Shown piece by piece: positions 17,289-27,700 of a stretch of DNA of 54,923 bases (position 1 is its first letter; every line of letters starts with the position of its first letter). The position numbers and the translations under genes were made by a program. The notes under the pieces are model-generated. The model searched no databases, was not told the DNA's origin, and was given only the letters and a program-made list of their open reading frames with translations. The DNA is from an uncultured Pirellulaceae bacterium. Its GTDB lineage: Bacteria; Planctomycetota; Planctomycetia; Pirellulales; Pirellulaceae. The DNA lies in assembly GCA_947258905.1 (NCBI GenBank), contig CAMYKF010000406.1, positions 1 to 54,923 of the forward strand, read 5' to 3'.

Positions 17289-17498
17289 CTAAAACCAGGT
17301 CCAGTCATTACTCGTGATCAGGAAATAGATCACGTAGAACCAGCTGAGGATGCCGTGGATCAATGCCCAGAAGAAACTCTTGTTGGCGGTCCATGAGATC
17401 ACGATGGCCAACGCGCATCCGAAACTGATTCCGGCCTTGGTGACGGTAACTGCATGTCCCTTGCTTTCGGGAATCTGTGATTCCTTGATTTCGCCCAT
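17289..17498 (-). CDS. Small two-helix membrane protein, function unknown
   Basis: A 69-residue protein if started at ATG 17498 (MGEIKESQIPESKG); an upstream in-frame ATG at 17537 would make 82 residues. The first 25 residues are polar, then two hydrophobic stretches follow: AGISFGCALAIVISWTA and FWALIHGILSWFYVIYFLIT, with a short NKSF turn and a C-terminal NDWTWF. This is the pattern of a small inner-membrane hairpin protein. I do not recognise a family with a known role. Monocistronic between two plus-strand genes. Confidence 0.65.
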   Translation of the reverse strand: MGEIKESQIPESKGHAVTVTKAGISFGCALAIVISWTANKSFFWALIHGILSWFYVIYFLITSNDWTWF

Positions 17499-17724
17499 CT
17501 TTACATTCCCGTCATTTGGTTGTCGGAGTCGGTACATATGCTGTGCTGCCGCAAGTCCGGATTGCCGCTACCCCGCACGTCATCCGGCTTTCTCCCCGAG
17601 GGAGGAGGATTTTGCTTGTTGCGTCAGCAGCCCTAATTCGCGGTTTTTTTGAATCCATCGCGTATTTTACGCGAAGTCATCAGAAATTCCCTCGAATCAG
17701 CCATCTCACCAACAGGATGTCCCC

Positions 17725-18924
17725 ATGAAACGTTTGTTTTTCGCAATTGCTCTCACTCTGACGGCACTGCTCGCCGGGCAGGCCAACGCTCAGCAGAAAA
17801 CGATTGTGGAGACCGCAGTGGCCGCCGGCAGCTTCGAAACCCTTGTCGCCGCCGTCAAGGCAGCAGGCCTGGTTGATACTCTCAACGGCCACACCGAGTT
17901 TACCGTGTTTGCACCAACCGACGCGGCGTTTGAACACGTGGATCACGAGACGTTGCAAGCTCTTCTGCAGCCCGAGAACAAGGACCAGTTGACCAGCATC
18001 CTTACCTACCATGTCGTGCCCGGACGTGTGAATGCCCGCGACGCATACAGTCTTAATTCGGCACCGACGGTCAACGGACAACAATTGCCGCTGAACTTCC
18101 GCGGCGAGGCCTTGCAAGTCGGCGAGGCCACGATCACGACGACCGATATCCAGTGCTCCAATGGCGTCATCCACGTAATTGATGCTGTATTGATGCCCGG
18201 GCAGGATTCGATCCCGGCCGTCGCCAAGTCGGCTGGTCAATTCAATACGCTATTGGCAGCCGTGGGTGCTGCCGACCTGGGTGAAGTCCTCTCGGGTCCC
18301 GGACCCTTTACCGTATTCGCGCCGACCGACCAGGCGTTTGCAAATCTGCCTGAAGGCACCGTCGAAAATCTGCTTAAACCGGAGAACAAGCAGCAGCTGA
18401 TTGACCTCTTGAAGTATCACGTGGTCAGCGGCCGCGTTTACGATAACGACGCCGTGAAAGCTCGTCGAGCAAGCACGCTGTTGGGTCGAGGAGTCGATAT
18501 CGAACTGGATGCGGGCGGTCTGATGGTCAACGATGCCCGCGTAGTGGCGAAGAACATTGATGCTTCCAACGGAGTCGTGCACGTGATCGATTCGGTGCTG
18601 ATTCCATCGGCTATGAACGGTCGTCACGTGATGACTTTGCTGGAAGAAACGATCGCGCGTGGTGCTCCGGTTTTCAACGCCGGTCAACACGATCGCTGTG
18701 CGGAAATGTACATGGAAGCCCTCGATTCAATTATGGCTTCCGGCATCGAACACGCCGACGACCACACGATGAAGCTGGTCAGTGATACGCTGGATCGAGC
18801 ACGTCGCACGCACAGCATGCCGGACCGGGCGTGGGCCCTGCGTGATGGCATCCGCAATTTGTATGTGCGGCTGCAAGACATGCCCGAAAACATGCCAGCG
18901 CAAATTCGCACCAGCCGCCAGTAG
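17725..18924 (+). CDS. Exported protein with two fasciclin (FAS1) domains and a helical C-terminus
   Basis: A 399-residue secreted protein. Signal peptide MKRLFFAIALTLTALLAGQANA is cleaved probably after ANA. Two FAS1 domains follow (about residues 25-155 and 165-295), each with the H1 motif FTVFAPTDxAF, the YHVV(P/S)GRV segment and the H2-like GVIHVID or GVVHVIDSVLIP. FAS1 domains mediate cell adhesion or matrix binding. The last 100 residues (NGRHVMTLLEETIARGAP to IRTSRQ) form an all-helical region with no motif I know. ATG 17725 is preceded by AGGAT. The gene stands alone between the small membrane protein and the SOUL protein. Confidence 0.92.
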   Translation: MKRLFFAIALTLTALLAGQANAQQKTIVETAVAAGSFETLVAAVKAAGLVDTLNGHTEFTVFAPTDAAFEHVDHETLQALLQPENKDQLTSILTYHVVPGRVNARDAYSLNSAPTVNGQQLPLNFRGEALQVGEATITTTDIQCSNGVIHVIDAVLMPGQDSIPAVAKSAGQFNTLLAAVGAADLGEVLSGPGPFTVFAPTDQAFANLPEGTVENLLKPENKQQLIDLLKYHVVSGRVYDNDAVKARRASTLLGRGVDIELDAGGLMVNDARVVAKNIDASNGVVHVIDSVLIPSAMNGRHVMTLLEETIARGAPVFNAGQHDRCAEMYMEALDSIMASGIEHADDHTMKLVSDTLDRARRTHSMPDRAWALRDGIRNLYVRLQDMPENMPAQIRTSRQ

Positions 18925-18993
18925 CCAATTGATGGGTAGTAGTGGTCTCCTGACCAAGCCACGCGCTGGGGACACCTTCGTTCGGCTTCGTGG

Positions 18994-19016
18994 GACGGGT
19001 CGGGAGGCCCGCCCAC
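18994..19016. repeat. Dispersed palindromic repeat copy (GACGGGTCGGG...CCCGCCCAC)
   Basis: Third copy of the 23-bp unit found also at 9058, 9226 and 42070; here the centre reads GGAGG. It lies in the 205-base gap between the fasciclin and SOUL genes, which otherwise contains degenerate GCCCGCCCACA/GACCGCCCCACA remnants and no gene. Confidence 0.75.
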
Positions 19017-19129
19017 ATCATGGGGGTTGTGCCCCCCCACAACTTGATGGCAAAAGCGTGAGACCGCCCCACAAAACCGGCCGCCTGCAAACTCTTTTTT
19101 CGGTACCGAATCGTTAAACTGGACCTGCG

Positions 19130-19735
19130 ATGACTGGCAAGCTGCTAATCTACTTTGCGATAAGCGGCGTGGCGATCGTCGCGGGCTGGTGGGTGTGGAA
19201 AATGACGGCACGAAACGCTTACGAAAACGCCGAATACACGGTGCTCAAGTCCGACGGCGACTATGAAATCCGCGAGTATCCGAAACTGATGTTGGCAACG
19301 ACCGATATGCGTTTCACGTCGCCAGGTGACGATGGCAGTTTCATGCGGCTTTTCGGGTACATCAGCGGGGCCAACGACCAAAATCAAAAAGTGGCCATGA
19401 CGGTTCCCGTGTTCATGGAACCGGAGCATGGTGATTCTTCCGGCCAAATGGGTTTTGTCCTGCCAAAGGACATCGCCGAACGTTCAGCGCCCGAACCATC
19501 GGCCTCCGGTGTGTGGCTGCAAACGCGGCAGGGCGGTCAATTCGCTGTGATCAAGTTCGCTGGTCGCCTGAACAAAGAGACGGCCGCTCGTGCCGAGCAG
19601 CATTTACGGCAATGGATGGAGGGGAACGGATTGGAGGCCGCTGGCGAGCCCGAATATGCCAGCTATGATCCTCCCTGGACCCCGGGTCCCCTGCGACGCA
19701 ATGAGGTTCTGATTCGCCTCCAAGTCGGCAAGTAG
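19130..19735 (+). CDS. SOUL-family haem-binding protein with N-terminal membrane anchor
   Basis: A 201-residue protein. The first 25 residues are a single membrane anchor (LLIYFAISGVAIVAGWWVWKM). The rest follows the SOUL/p22HBP pattern: YTVLKSDGDYEIREYPKLMLATT, FMRLFGYISGANDQNQKVAMTVPVFM split across the fold, MGFVLPKDI, and the late strand FAVIKFAGRLNKETAARAEQHLRQWM. Family members bind haem or other tetrapyrroles with low specificity; which ligand is bound here cannot be read. Start ATG 19130 sits directly before the anchor. It is the last plus-strand gene before a minus-strand block. Confidence 0.88.
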   Translation: MTGKLLIYFAISGVAIVAGWWVWKMTARNAYENAEYTVLKSDGDYEIREYPKLMLATTDMRFTSPGDDGSFMRLFGYISGANDQNQKVAMTVPVFMEPEHGDSSGQMGFVLPKDIAERSAPEPSASGVWLQTRQGGQFAVIKFAGRLNKETAARAEQHLRQWMEGNGLEAAGEPEYASYDPPWTPGPLRRNEVLIRLQVGK

Positions 19736-19841
19736 TCTTCATTCGGGACGAAAAGATCGGCCGCGAAACGCGGCTCCTTCAACCATCGCAAAGGTATTTC
19801 GGTCTGCAGGCTGAGCCCCGATCCGGTGGCCGATAAGATGT

Positions 19842-21188
19842 TCATTCCGTCGGAGTGGCGGTGGCAACGACCGGAGCCAATACTTCGCGTTCCTCCTTTA
19901 GGTGCTCCCGGGTTCTGAGCCGGGCAGATGACGCGGCCACCAGCATGATGACTCCTGTTGATAACAAGATCCAGCTTGGCTCCACCGCGAATCCGGTAAC
20001 GGCAAGGGCCCCGAAATAATAGACTGACGCGAGCATGATACCGATCCATGTCATCAGGTTCATGACCGCAATAATCCGCCCCTTGTATTCAGCAGGTGGA
20101 TGAGCCTGAATAAAGACCTGCAAGGGAATTGCTACCCAGCCGCCAAAAAAACCGGCCCCAAATAACAAGATTCCAATCAGCCACAGTTTCGCACCTGTAG
20201 CTATCGGCAATATCGCGAAAATGGCAACCGCCGCGGCACAACAGCAAAGTCCAGCACTGCCTTGTGTTACCAAACCGAGTCGAATGTCCTTCTTCGACAT
20301 TTTGGCGGCCCAGATACAGCCCGTCCCAATGCCCAGACCCATACTGGCATTGAACAATGCCGTCGTTGAGTCCGACAGATTCAACTGCACCTTGCCCATC
20401 ACCGTGATGGTCAGCGCAATCACGCCGCCCACAAACCAGAAGACGGAATACATCAGCAGCACTTTGAACAACAACCGGTCCTGGAGAACTCTTTTCCACA
20501 CAGCTGGCTCTACAAACAAGCTGCCTGGCGAAAACTTCAAGGTTGGCTGAGCGGCTGGTGTTCGGCGGAGCATGGTGGCAGTGATGGTTCCGATGATTCC
20601 CAAGCCGACGCAAATCAGGCTGATGACCCAAAGTTCGTCTCCCAGCAGACGTTTCAGCACGCCAGCCAACACCATGCCAAAAATGATGGCCAGAAAGGTG
20701 GTCGCCTGAATGACTCCATTTGCGGCAGGCAAGTCGGTGTCAGAGAACATTTCCGGCAGGATTCCCCACTTGGATGGGCCGAAAAACGCCGATTGCACGC
20801 CCATCAAAAACAGGACACCAAACAAGAGAACGATGAACGATTTACTGCCCGGGTCTCCCAGAAGAAACACCAGCAAACCGATCGCCATTACGACAATCTC
20901 GGCCATCTTGCTGGCGACGACAATATTCTTTTTTCGGTAGCGATCCGAAAGATAACCGGCAAATCCGCAAATCATGATAAAGGCAGAGGCAAACAGCATA
21001 CTGGCTACCGTTTGATATGGATCAAAATAGGGACTGCTACTGCTGTTTGCCGCATCGGCCATCACATAATCAGCGCAGATCAACATTAATAACATTTTGA
21101 AGATGTTGTCGTTGAATGCACCCAGGAACTGGGTCATCGTGATGCCCCAGAATGCCTTGTCGCGCCGCAGAGGAGGATAATAAGTCAT
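19842..21188 (-). CDS. MFS transporter, LplT (lysophospholipid)-like
   Basis: A 448-residue polytopic membrane protein starting at ATG 21188 (MTYYPPLRRDKAFWG); the open frame extends to 21242 without membrane-like sequence. The first helix carries TQFLGAFNDNIFK, a signature of the LplT-like branch of the major facilitator superfamily, followed by GYLSDRYRKKN as the loop 2-3 motif and LFLMGVQSAFFGPSKWGILPEM. About 12 hydrophobic helices are visible. In enteric bacteria LplT flips lysophospholipids inward together with the acyltransferase Aas; no acyltransferase is present here, so the substrate is uncertain. Confidence 0.85.
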   Translation of the reverse strand: MTYYPPLRRDKAFWGITMTQFLGAFNDNIFKMLLMLICADYVMADAANSSSSPYFDPYQTVASMLFASAFIMICGFAGYLSDRYRKKNIVVASKMAEIVVMAIGLLVFLLGDPGSKSFIVLLFGVLFLMGVQSAFFGPSKWGILPEMFSDTDLPAANGVIQATTFLAIIFGMVLAGVLKRLLGDELWVISLICVGLGIIGTITATMLRRTPAAQPTLKFSPGSLFVEPAVWKRVLQDRLLFKVLLMYSVFWFVGGVIALTITVMGKVQLNLSDSTTALFNASMGLGIGTGCIWAAKMSKKDIRLGLVTQGSAGLCCCAAAVAIFAILPIATGAKLWLIGILLFGAGFFGGWVAIPLQVFIQAHPPAEYKGRIIAVMNLMTWIGIMLASVYYFGALAVTGFAVEPSWILLSTGVIMLVAASSARLRTREHLKEEREVLAPVVATATPTE

Positions 21189-21514
21189 AAGGGCACCTGC
21201 GTTGGGTGTTCCTGTGTCGGGTATCACGCGAAACGGGCGCATTAGGTGACCCTCAGGATTTGCAGATCAAGTCGTAGCGACTGATAGCGATCAGGACAAG
21301 CCAATCGCACGCAGAGTTATGAACTCGCACGCGTCTGCTGTCGCCTTACTATTTGCTGCGTCCGTGCCCTGAAGCCTGATTGTCGGGTAAAATCGCCGCT
21401 CATCGCCCGACGCGAGATATTAGACATGCGACTTATCTATCCATCGCGCCTCACAAAACTTTTAATTTGGCCGATGAATTCCGGTTTTTGGTCGTCGTAT
21501 GATTGGGGTGTTCG
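21189..21514. other. Gene-free gap of 326 bases
   Basis: The interval between the MFS transporter start and the ECF sigma factor stop. It must contain the transporter promoter and the end of the kinase-sigma transcript. I see no coding frame, no tRNA, no strong hairpin followed by a T run and no member of the dispersed palindromic repeat families; the 21460-21500 part is locally AT-rich (CTTTTAATTTGG). Confidence 0.6.
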
Positions 21515-22078
21515 TCAATCAATTCCTTTTTGCATTTCGGTTTGCAGCCAAGCCCGGGCCCAAGCCCAGTGGCGGTCGGCAGTGGCGGGTGAAATGTTCA
21601 TAGCGGCCGCAGCCTGGCGGTTGGTAAGGCCGGCAAAGAAACGTAGTTTGACAAGCTCTGCCTTGGCAGGATCGATCTGTTCAAACCGTTCCAGTGCTTC
21701 GTTCATTGCCAACAGCTTGTCGGGTTGCTCAACACCAGGATGCCACGCGGGATCAAGTTCGACTCGCTGGCGATCACCGCCGCGTTTTAAGGCTTTTCGC
21801 GACCGCGCTCGATCGACCAGAATGCGTCGCATGGCCTGGGCCGCAGCGCCAAAGAAATGACCACGACTGTTCCATTGAAAGTCGTCGCCGTTGTCGACGA
21901 GGCGCAACCACGCTTCATGCACCAGTTCAGTAGCTTGCAGAGTCTGCCCGGCCTGTTCGTTTCGCAGTTTGGCGGCGGCCAGTCGTTTGAGTTCCTGGTA
22001 GACCAGCGGCAACAGCTGGTCGGTGGCCTGCGGATCACCGGCGTCGATTTGCTGCATGATCCGGGTCACTTCAGTCAT
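21515..22078 (-). CDS. ECF-type RNA polymerase sigma factor of the planctomycete kinase-linked (TIGR02999-like) group
   Basis: A 187-residue sigma factor if started at ATG 22078 (MTEVTRIMQQIDAGD). Region 2 contains LLPLVYQELKRLAAAKLRNE and ATELVHEAWLRLVD with QWNSRGHFFGAAAQAMRRILVDRAR; region 4 contains VKLRFFAGLTNRQAAAAMNISPATADRHWAWARAWL, a helix-turn-helix (quoted here in order as KLRFFAGLTNRQ, AAAMNISPATADRHW). This wording is typical of the large planctomycete/acidobacterial group whose genes accompany Ser/Thr kinases. The start overlaps the end of the kinase gene by 8 bases, so the two are co-transcribed and probably coupled; the kinase is the likely regulator. No anti-sigma gene is seen here. 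Confidence 0.9.
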   Translation of the reverse strand: MTEVTRIMQQIDAGDPQATDQLLPLVYQELKRLAAAKLRNEQAGQTLQATELVHEAWLRLVDNGDDFQWNSRGHFFGAAAQAMRRILVDRARSRKALKRGGDRQRVELDPAWHPGVEQPDKLLAMNEALERFEQIDPAKAELVKLRFFAGLTNRQAAAAMNISPATADRHWAWARAWLQTEMQKGID

Positions 22079-24566
22079 CGGATGACTCCAGCATTTGCCG
22101 GCAATCGTCAATCCATTGTTCGATGGGCAAATGTTCGGGACGCCGCTCGCCGAGCAGTTCCGCACATTTCTCAAGCTCGGGGAGAGCTTCGTCAGGTTTG
22201 CCTTGTCCCATTAAAGCGCTGCCGATCAGGGCATGGGCTTCGGCATCCTGAGGGATGATCGACTTGGCCTTTCGCGCGATTGCTTCGGCCTCCGCATAGT
22301 TCTCTTCCAGCAACTGTGTCCATGCCAGTGCCACCAGCGTGGGCGCATGATCGGGATCCAGTTCCAGTGCGTACTCGATCGCCTTGCGGGATTCCACCAG
22401 TTCGCCGTTTTCTCGCAAGGCTTCGCCCAGCGTCCGCCACACCCCGGCAACTTCCGGTCGCACCGCAGTGCACCGCATCAGGTAGCGAACGGCGCGGTCC
22501 CACCGACCCTGTTTGCCCAGCGCCAACGCGTAATCGTAGTTGACCATCAGGTCATCAGGGTTGTAGCGCAGGGCGTACTCGTGAATTTCGTTCGAACGCT
22601 CCGGGTCTCTTGCCATCATGAACGTGATGGCCAGCCATGAAAGCGTGCGTGGTTCGACCTGCTGTAGATCAACGCCGGTAATCATGGATTCCAGTTCATC
22701 GCAGGTAACTGGTCGCCGTTCAAAAATAATCTTTCGAATTTCGGTGCGCAACGGATCCGGGTCGGCCGCATACAGCGCGTCGGCCCACGGCTGCATCGTT
22801 TCCTCGTTAGCCGGCGCTCCTCCGTAGCCGGAAACCTGCCCTTTAGTGGCGATCCACAGTTCGAGCGCATCGGCCAGCCGCAGCGCCGAATAGTGGTTGC
22901 GAATTGTGTCGGCGATTTCTTCTGGTGACCGGGTGGCAAAGTCGACACCGTAATCCTTGAACAACTGGTTAAATTGACGCTCCATCGCCTCCCAGCTCTG
23001 CAGGTCGTCGTGCGTGGCGCGATTGATAATGATGTTTTCGACTCGATACGCCAGATTGCGATCCTCGCGAGCTTCATGAAAACGCGTGAGGAAATCGATG
23101 GCCCGTTCGTGGATTTCCTCCAATAGCGGTCCTTGATTCATGGCGTCCCGGACACGTTGCTCGCCGGCGGCTGCAGCTACCCAGACGGCTTCGTCGTCGA
23201 CCGGCGCGTTGATGGCCCGGCCCAGATCCATGCCTGCAGCTTCCAGTCGATTGGATAATCGGTTGCTGTTGTTCGTTATTTCAACGCGACGCGCTGTCCA
23301 GGATGACAGTGCCCACGTTCCCAGAATACCCGCCATCACAAGCAGCACCGTGGCTGCCACCAACTTTCCGCGATTGCGTCGCGACCATTTTTTCATGCGA
23401 TAGCCAGGCGTCGGCGGTCCGGCTTCTACCGGTTCATCGTTGAGTGACCTTTCAACGTCACGGGCCATCGTCAGGGCCGATTCGTAGCGGCGACTGCGGT
23501 CCTTCTCCAGCGCCTTCATCACGATCCAGTCCAGATCTCCCTTGATCTCGCGGTGCAAACGCTCGGGACTGACGCGGCGATGTTTGGCGATGACAGTCAG
23601 GTCCTGGTCGGTGGTGCTGAGCCGGTGACTGGGTCGCGGTGGTTCTTCTTCGCGAATCAATCGTTGCATTTCGGCGTAGCCGACGGTACGCAAGTGGCGA
23701 GCTTCCAGCGGCGTGGAACCGGTTAACAGTTCGTACAGCAATACGCCCAGCGAATAGATGTCGCTGCGTGTGTCCACGTCCAGTCCGCTCATCTCCGCTT
23801 GTTCGGGACTCATGTACTGCGGCGTCCCGATCATCTGACCGTACTCGGTGAACATCGTGCGCTCAGTCAGTCGCTGGTGGATGGCCTTGGCCACGCCAAA
23901 ATCGATGACCTTGACCACCGGCTGGCCGTCGTGCAGCGTCACCATGACATTGGACGGCTTGATGTCACGATGGATGATGCCCTTTTGGTGCGCGTGCTGA
24001 ACGGCATTGCACACTGACGCGAACAGCTCAAGACGCTGGCGAGTGGGCAAGGAGTTTTTGTCGCAGTAATCCGTGATCGGCACGCCGCGAACCAATTCCA
24101 TGACAAAATAGGGCCGACCGCCGGTCGCGCCACCGTCGAACACGCGGGCGATGTTGGGGTGTTCCATCATGGCCAGCGCCTGTCGCTCGGCTTCGAAGCG
24201 TGCGATCACGGCGCGGGTGTCCATCCCCGGTTTGATGATTTTCAACGCGACCTTGCGGCGTACCGGCTGTTCCTGTTCAGCCATGTAGACGACCCCAAAA
24301 CCGCCTTCGCCGATTTTCTGCAACAGCTTGTAGTGGTCGATCACCGCACCGGCCGACACCTGGATACCGGCGTCCGTGTTCTCCTGATCGCCCGAGCCGG
24401 AGGGCAGGTCGAGAAACTGAGTGGGCTGTTCGTGGGCCTGAACGAGTGCCGCCACACGCTCCCGCAGTTGCTCGTCGCCGGCGCAGGCGTCATCCAGAAA
24501 CCGGTCGCGCTGATCGGCCGGCAGTTCGATGGCGGCGGCGAAAATAAATTCTTCGGAGCGATTCAC
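22071..24566 (-). CDS. Membrane serine/threonine protein kinase with TPR C-terminus
   Basis: An 831-residue kinase. N-terminal 75 residues hold a helical segment (LPADQRDRFLDDACAGDEQLRERV) common before planctomycete kinases. Kinase domain about 79-375: glycine loop GEGGFG (86-91), Lys109, HRD 199-201, DFG 222-224 and SPEQ 253-256, all intact, so it should be active. One transmembrane helix follows at about 402-421 (KLVAATVLLVMAGILGTWAL). The extracytoplasmic part of about 400 residues ends in TPR units (PDDLMVNYDYALALGKQGRW; LALAWTQLLEENYAEAEAIA-like). The start codon is GTG at 24566; the next gene, an ECF sigma factor, overlaps its end. Likely role: sensing through the TPR part and phosphorylating the sigma factor or a partner. 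Confidence 0.92.
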   Translation of the reverse strand: MNRSEEFIFAAAIELPADQRDRFLDDACAGDEQLRERVAALVQAHEQPTQFLDLPSGSGDQENTDAGIQVSAGAVIDHYKLLQKIGEGGFGVVYMAEQEQPVRRKVALKIIKPGMDTRAVIARFEAERQALAMMEHPNIARVFDGGATGGRPYFVMELVRGVPITDYCDKNSLPTRQRLELFASVCNAVQHAHQKGIIHRDIKPSNVMVTLHDGQPVVKVIDFGVAKAIHQRLTERTMFTEYGQMIGTPQYMSPEQAEMSGLDVDTRSDIYSLGVLLYELLTGSTPLEARHLRTVGYAEMQRLIREEEPPRPSHRLSTTDQDLTVIAKHRRVSPERLHREIKGDLDWIVMKALEKDRSRRYESALTMARDVERSLNDEPVEAGPPTPGYRMKKWSRRNRGKLVAATVLLVMAGILGTWALSSWTARRVEITNNSNRLSNRLEAAGMDLGRAINAPVDDEAVWVAAAAGEQRVRDAMNQGPLLEEIHERAIDFLTRFHEAREDRNLAYRVENIIINRATHDDLQSWEAMERQFNQLFKDYGVDFATRSPEEIADTIRNHYSALRLADALELWIATKGQVSGYGGAPANEETMQPWADALYAADPDPLRTEIRKIIFERRPVTCDELESMITGVDLQQVEPRTLSWLAITFMMARDPERSNEIHEYALRYNPDDLMVNYDYALALGKQGRWDRAVRYLMRCTAVRPEVAGVWRTLGEALRENGELVESRKAIEYALELDPDHAPTLVALAWTQLLEENYAEAEAIARKAKSIIPQDAEAHALIGSALMGQGKPDEALPELEKCAELLGERRPEHLPIEQWIDDCRQMLESSDD

Positions 24567-24725
24567 GAATGGTTTACCTGAAGCAAGCCGTTAACTCGAG
24601 CTCTTTCAGGATAACGTGCGTAAAGCAGTAGAAAATTGCCTCAAAATATTTTCGCCCCGGGAATTAGTCGATTTTCCCAGCCCGGGTGGACGACGCTGAC
24701 TTGTCGTGGTCATCGGACATATACT
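24567..24725. promoter_or_regulatory. Divergent intergenic region, kinase / DUF1549 gene
   Basis: A 159-base region between two divergent genes. It contains AT-rich GAAAATTGCCTCAAAATATTTT at 24629-24650 (quoted in part: CAAAATATTTT) that could host a promoter, but no reliable -35/-10 pair was identified. Promoter function is inferred from gene layout. Confidence 0.35.
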
Positions 24726-27700
24726 ATGAGCATGAAAAGGTCACGGTTTCTGTTTGCCTGTTTGGCTGGCCTGGCAGCCTGCACGACCGCCGGGCAACCG
24801 GGAATTCTCTGCGCGCAAGCCAAGGTCTCTTTCAATCGCGATATTCGTCCGATTCTTGCGTCCAAATGTTTCGTCTGCCATGGTCACGATGAAGAAGATC
24901 GCGAGGCAGACCTGAGACTGGATGTTCGCGATGAGGCCATTGCCGGTGGTGCGCTTGCTCCGGGCAGACCCGACGAAAGCGAATTCGTGCACCGGATTTT
25001 TTCGGACGACGAATACGAGATTATGCCGCCGCCGCATGCCGAAAATCCGCTCGACGAATCGCAAAAGGATTTGCTGAAACGTTGGATCACCGAAGGCGCT
25101 TCCTATGACAGACACTGGGCGTTTGTGCCACCGAAAGCGCCCGCCGTTCCATCCGCTGCCAAAATCAACCGGGCACGAAACCCAATTGACAACTTTGTCT
25201 TTCGCAATCTGGAGAAGAATCATTTACGCCCGGCACCTGAAGCGGATCGCTACACCCTGGTGCGCCGCGTGTATCTCGATTTGATCGGGTTGCCGCCAAC
25301 GATTGCCGAGGCCGACGCGTTTGCCAGTTCAACCGATCCACGGGCTTACGAGAACCTGGTCGACGATCTCCTGAATTCACCGCGTTACGGCGAACGCTGG
25401 GCCCAGCCATGGCTTGATTTGGCCCGCTACTCCGACACCAACGGTTACGAAAAAGATCGCCCGCGCTCGATTTGGCCATATCGCGATTGGGTCATTCGAG
25501 CCCTTAACGACGACATGCCCTACGACCGTTTTTCGATTGAACAACTGGCTGGCGACATGCTGCCGGAGGCCAGCTCGGACCAGCGGATCGCCACGGGTTT
25601 CCACCGCAACACGATGTTGAACGAAGAAGGTGGAATTGATCCGCTGGAATACCGGTTTCTGGCCGTGGTCGATCGAGTGGCAACCACGAGTATCGTCTGG
25701 ATGGGACTGACGATGGACTGCGCCCAGTGCCATACCCACAAATATGATCCAATTACGCACACTGACTATTACCGGTTCATGGCGCTGCTCAATAATGCCG
25801 ACGAACCCGACTTGACCGTTCCGGATTTCGAGAAGACGAAAGCCCGGCAGCGGATCGAGACCAAAATCCGCGAACTGGAGCAAAGCCTGGCGAGCAAGTT
25901 TCCCGCACCAGCAGGGGATGGAACGGAAGCTCAACGACGCGCCGACCATCTCGAGCGTGAATTGGCAAAGTGGATCGCGTCGACCAAATCCGCATCAGCT
26001 CGCTGGTCAGTCATACGTCCTGCAGAGATCAAGACGAATCTGCCCAGGCTCGAGGTGCTTGACGACGGCTCGATTTTTTCATCGGGCGACATCACCAAAC
26101 GAGATATGTTTGAATTGACATTCGACCTCGAACCCGGTGAACTGCCGATTACCGCATTACGGCTGGAAGCACTTCCTGACGATCGCCTGCCGGCGCGCGG
26201 GCCCGGCCGAACTTATTACGAAGGCCGCAAGGGGGATTTCTTTGTCAGCGAGATTTCTGCCATCGCAGACGGAGTGAATATCGAGTTCGCAGGATCATCA
26301 CACAGTCATTCCGATGCTGACACCAATGTGAATCGCACGGTCTTTGATGACGACGGTTCAACGGGCTGGCAGCCAGGTAACCGCAAGGGGCAGCGTCTGC
26401 AACTGGTGATTAATCTTCGCCAGCCGATCGAGCAGGCACAGAAGCTGAAAATCAGGATTCTCTTCGAGCGTCATTATGCTGCCAGTCTGGGTCGCTTCCG
26501 ATTCTCGGTCACGTCGCGAGAAAACGCGGTCGCCAACAGCCTGCCTGTGGAGATCGAAACGATTCTCGCAAGCGGAGACGGAAAGGGCTGGAGCGAAACG
26601 GAGCGTGAACAGGTCACGAGGCAGTTTCTGCTCACAACACCGCTGCTGGCAGACGCTCGCCAGGAAATCGACGAGCTGAGAAAAACCCTGCCGGTCACGA
26701 CGCAAACGCTCGTTATGCAGGAACGGCCAGCGGATCATTCACGACCAACTTTCCTGCATCACCGTGGCGAATTCCTCAGCCCCCGGGGACAAGTCTCGCC
26801 GTCAATTCCCGAGATGTTTGCCGACGAGACGAACAAGGACAGCTTGCCAGCCGACCGGTTGCAGTTGGCGCGTTGGCTGGTTAGTGACGCTAATCCGCTG
26901 GTGGCGCGTGTGGCCGTTAATCGGGCGTGGCGGGAATTTTTTGGTGCTGGCCTGGTGCAAACAACCGGAGACTTTGGTGTGCAGTCACCACCTCCCTCCC
27001 ATCCGGATCTGCTTGACTGGCTGGCAGTTGAATTCATGAAGAACGGCTGGTCGATGAAACAGCTTCATCGACTGATCGTTACCAGCGCCACGTATCGTCA
27101 GCGTTCAGCCGCCACGCCGCAGCTCGTCGAGCTCGATCCGCAGAATCGTCTGTTGGCCCGCGGTCCCCGCTTCCGCGTGTCGGGTGAAATGGTACGCGAC
27201 ATTATGTTGAAATCGACGGGTTTACTGTCAGACAAGATGTTCGGACCGGGCGTGAGGCCCCCTCAGCCAGCGAGCGTAACCGCATTGTCGTACGGATCAA
27301 CGGCCTGGCATCCTTCGGTTGGCGAGGACCGGTACCGTCGCTCCCTGTACACATTTCGCAAACGCACTGCGGCCTTTGCCGCCTACACCGTATTTGATGC
27401 GCCCAGCGGCGAAAACTGTGTGGTTCGGCGAAACCGCAGCAATACTCCTCTGCAGGCGCTGACCGTGTTAAACGACGAAATGTATCTGGAAATGGCTCGT
27501 GCACTGGCACAAAAAACGATTGAACAGAGATTTAACACGACGCCGGACTCGGCTAAATTCATCTTTCGCAGTTGCGTGACAAGACCTCCAGAAGATTCCG
27601 AACTGAATGCGCTGGTGAACTATTTCAGAGCTCAAAAGTCGCGGCTCGAACAGGGAGAACTTGATGTGACGCTGATCGGCGGTGATGAACAGGCGTCCCA

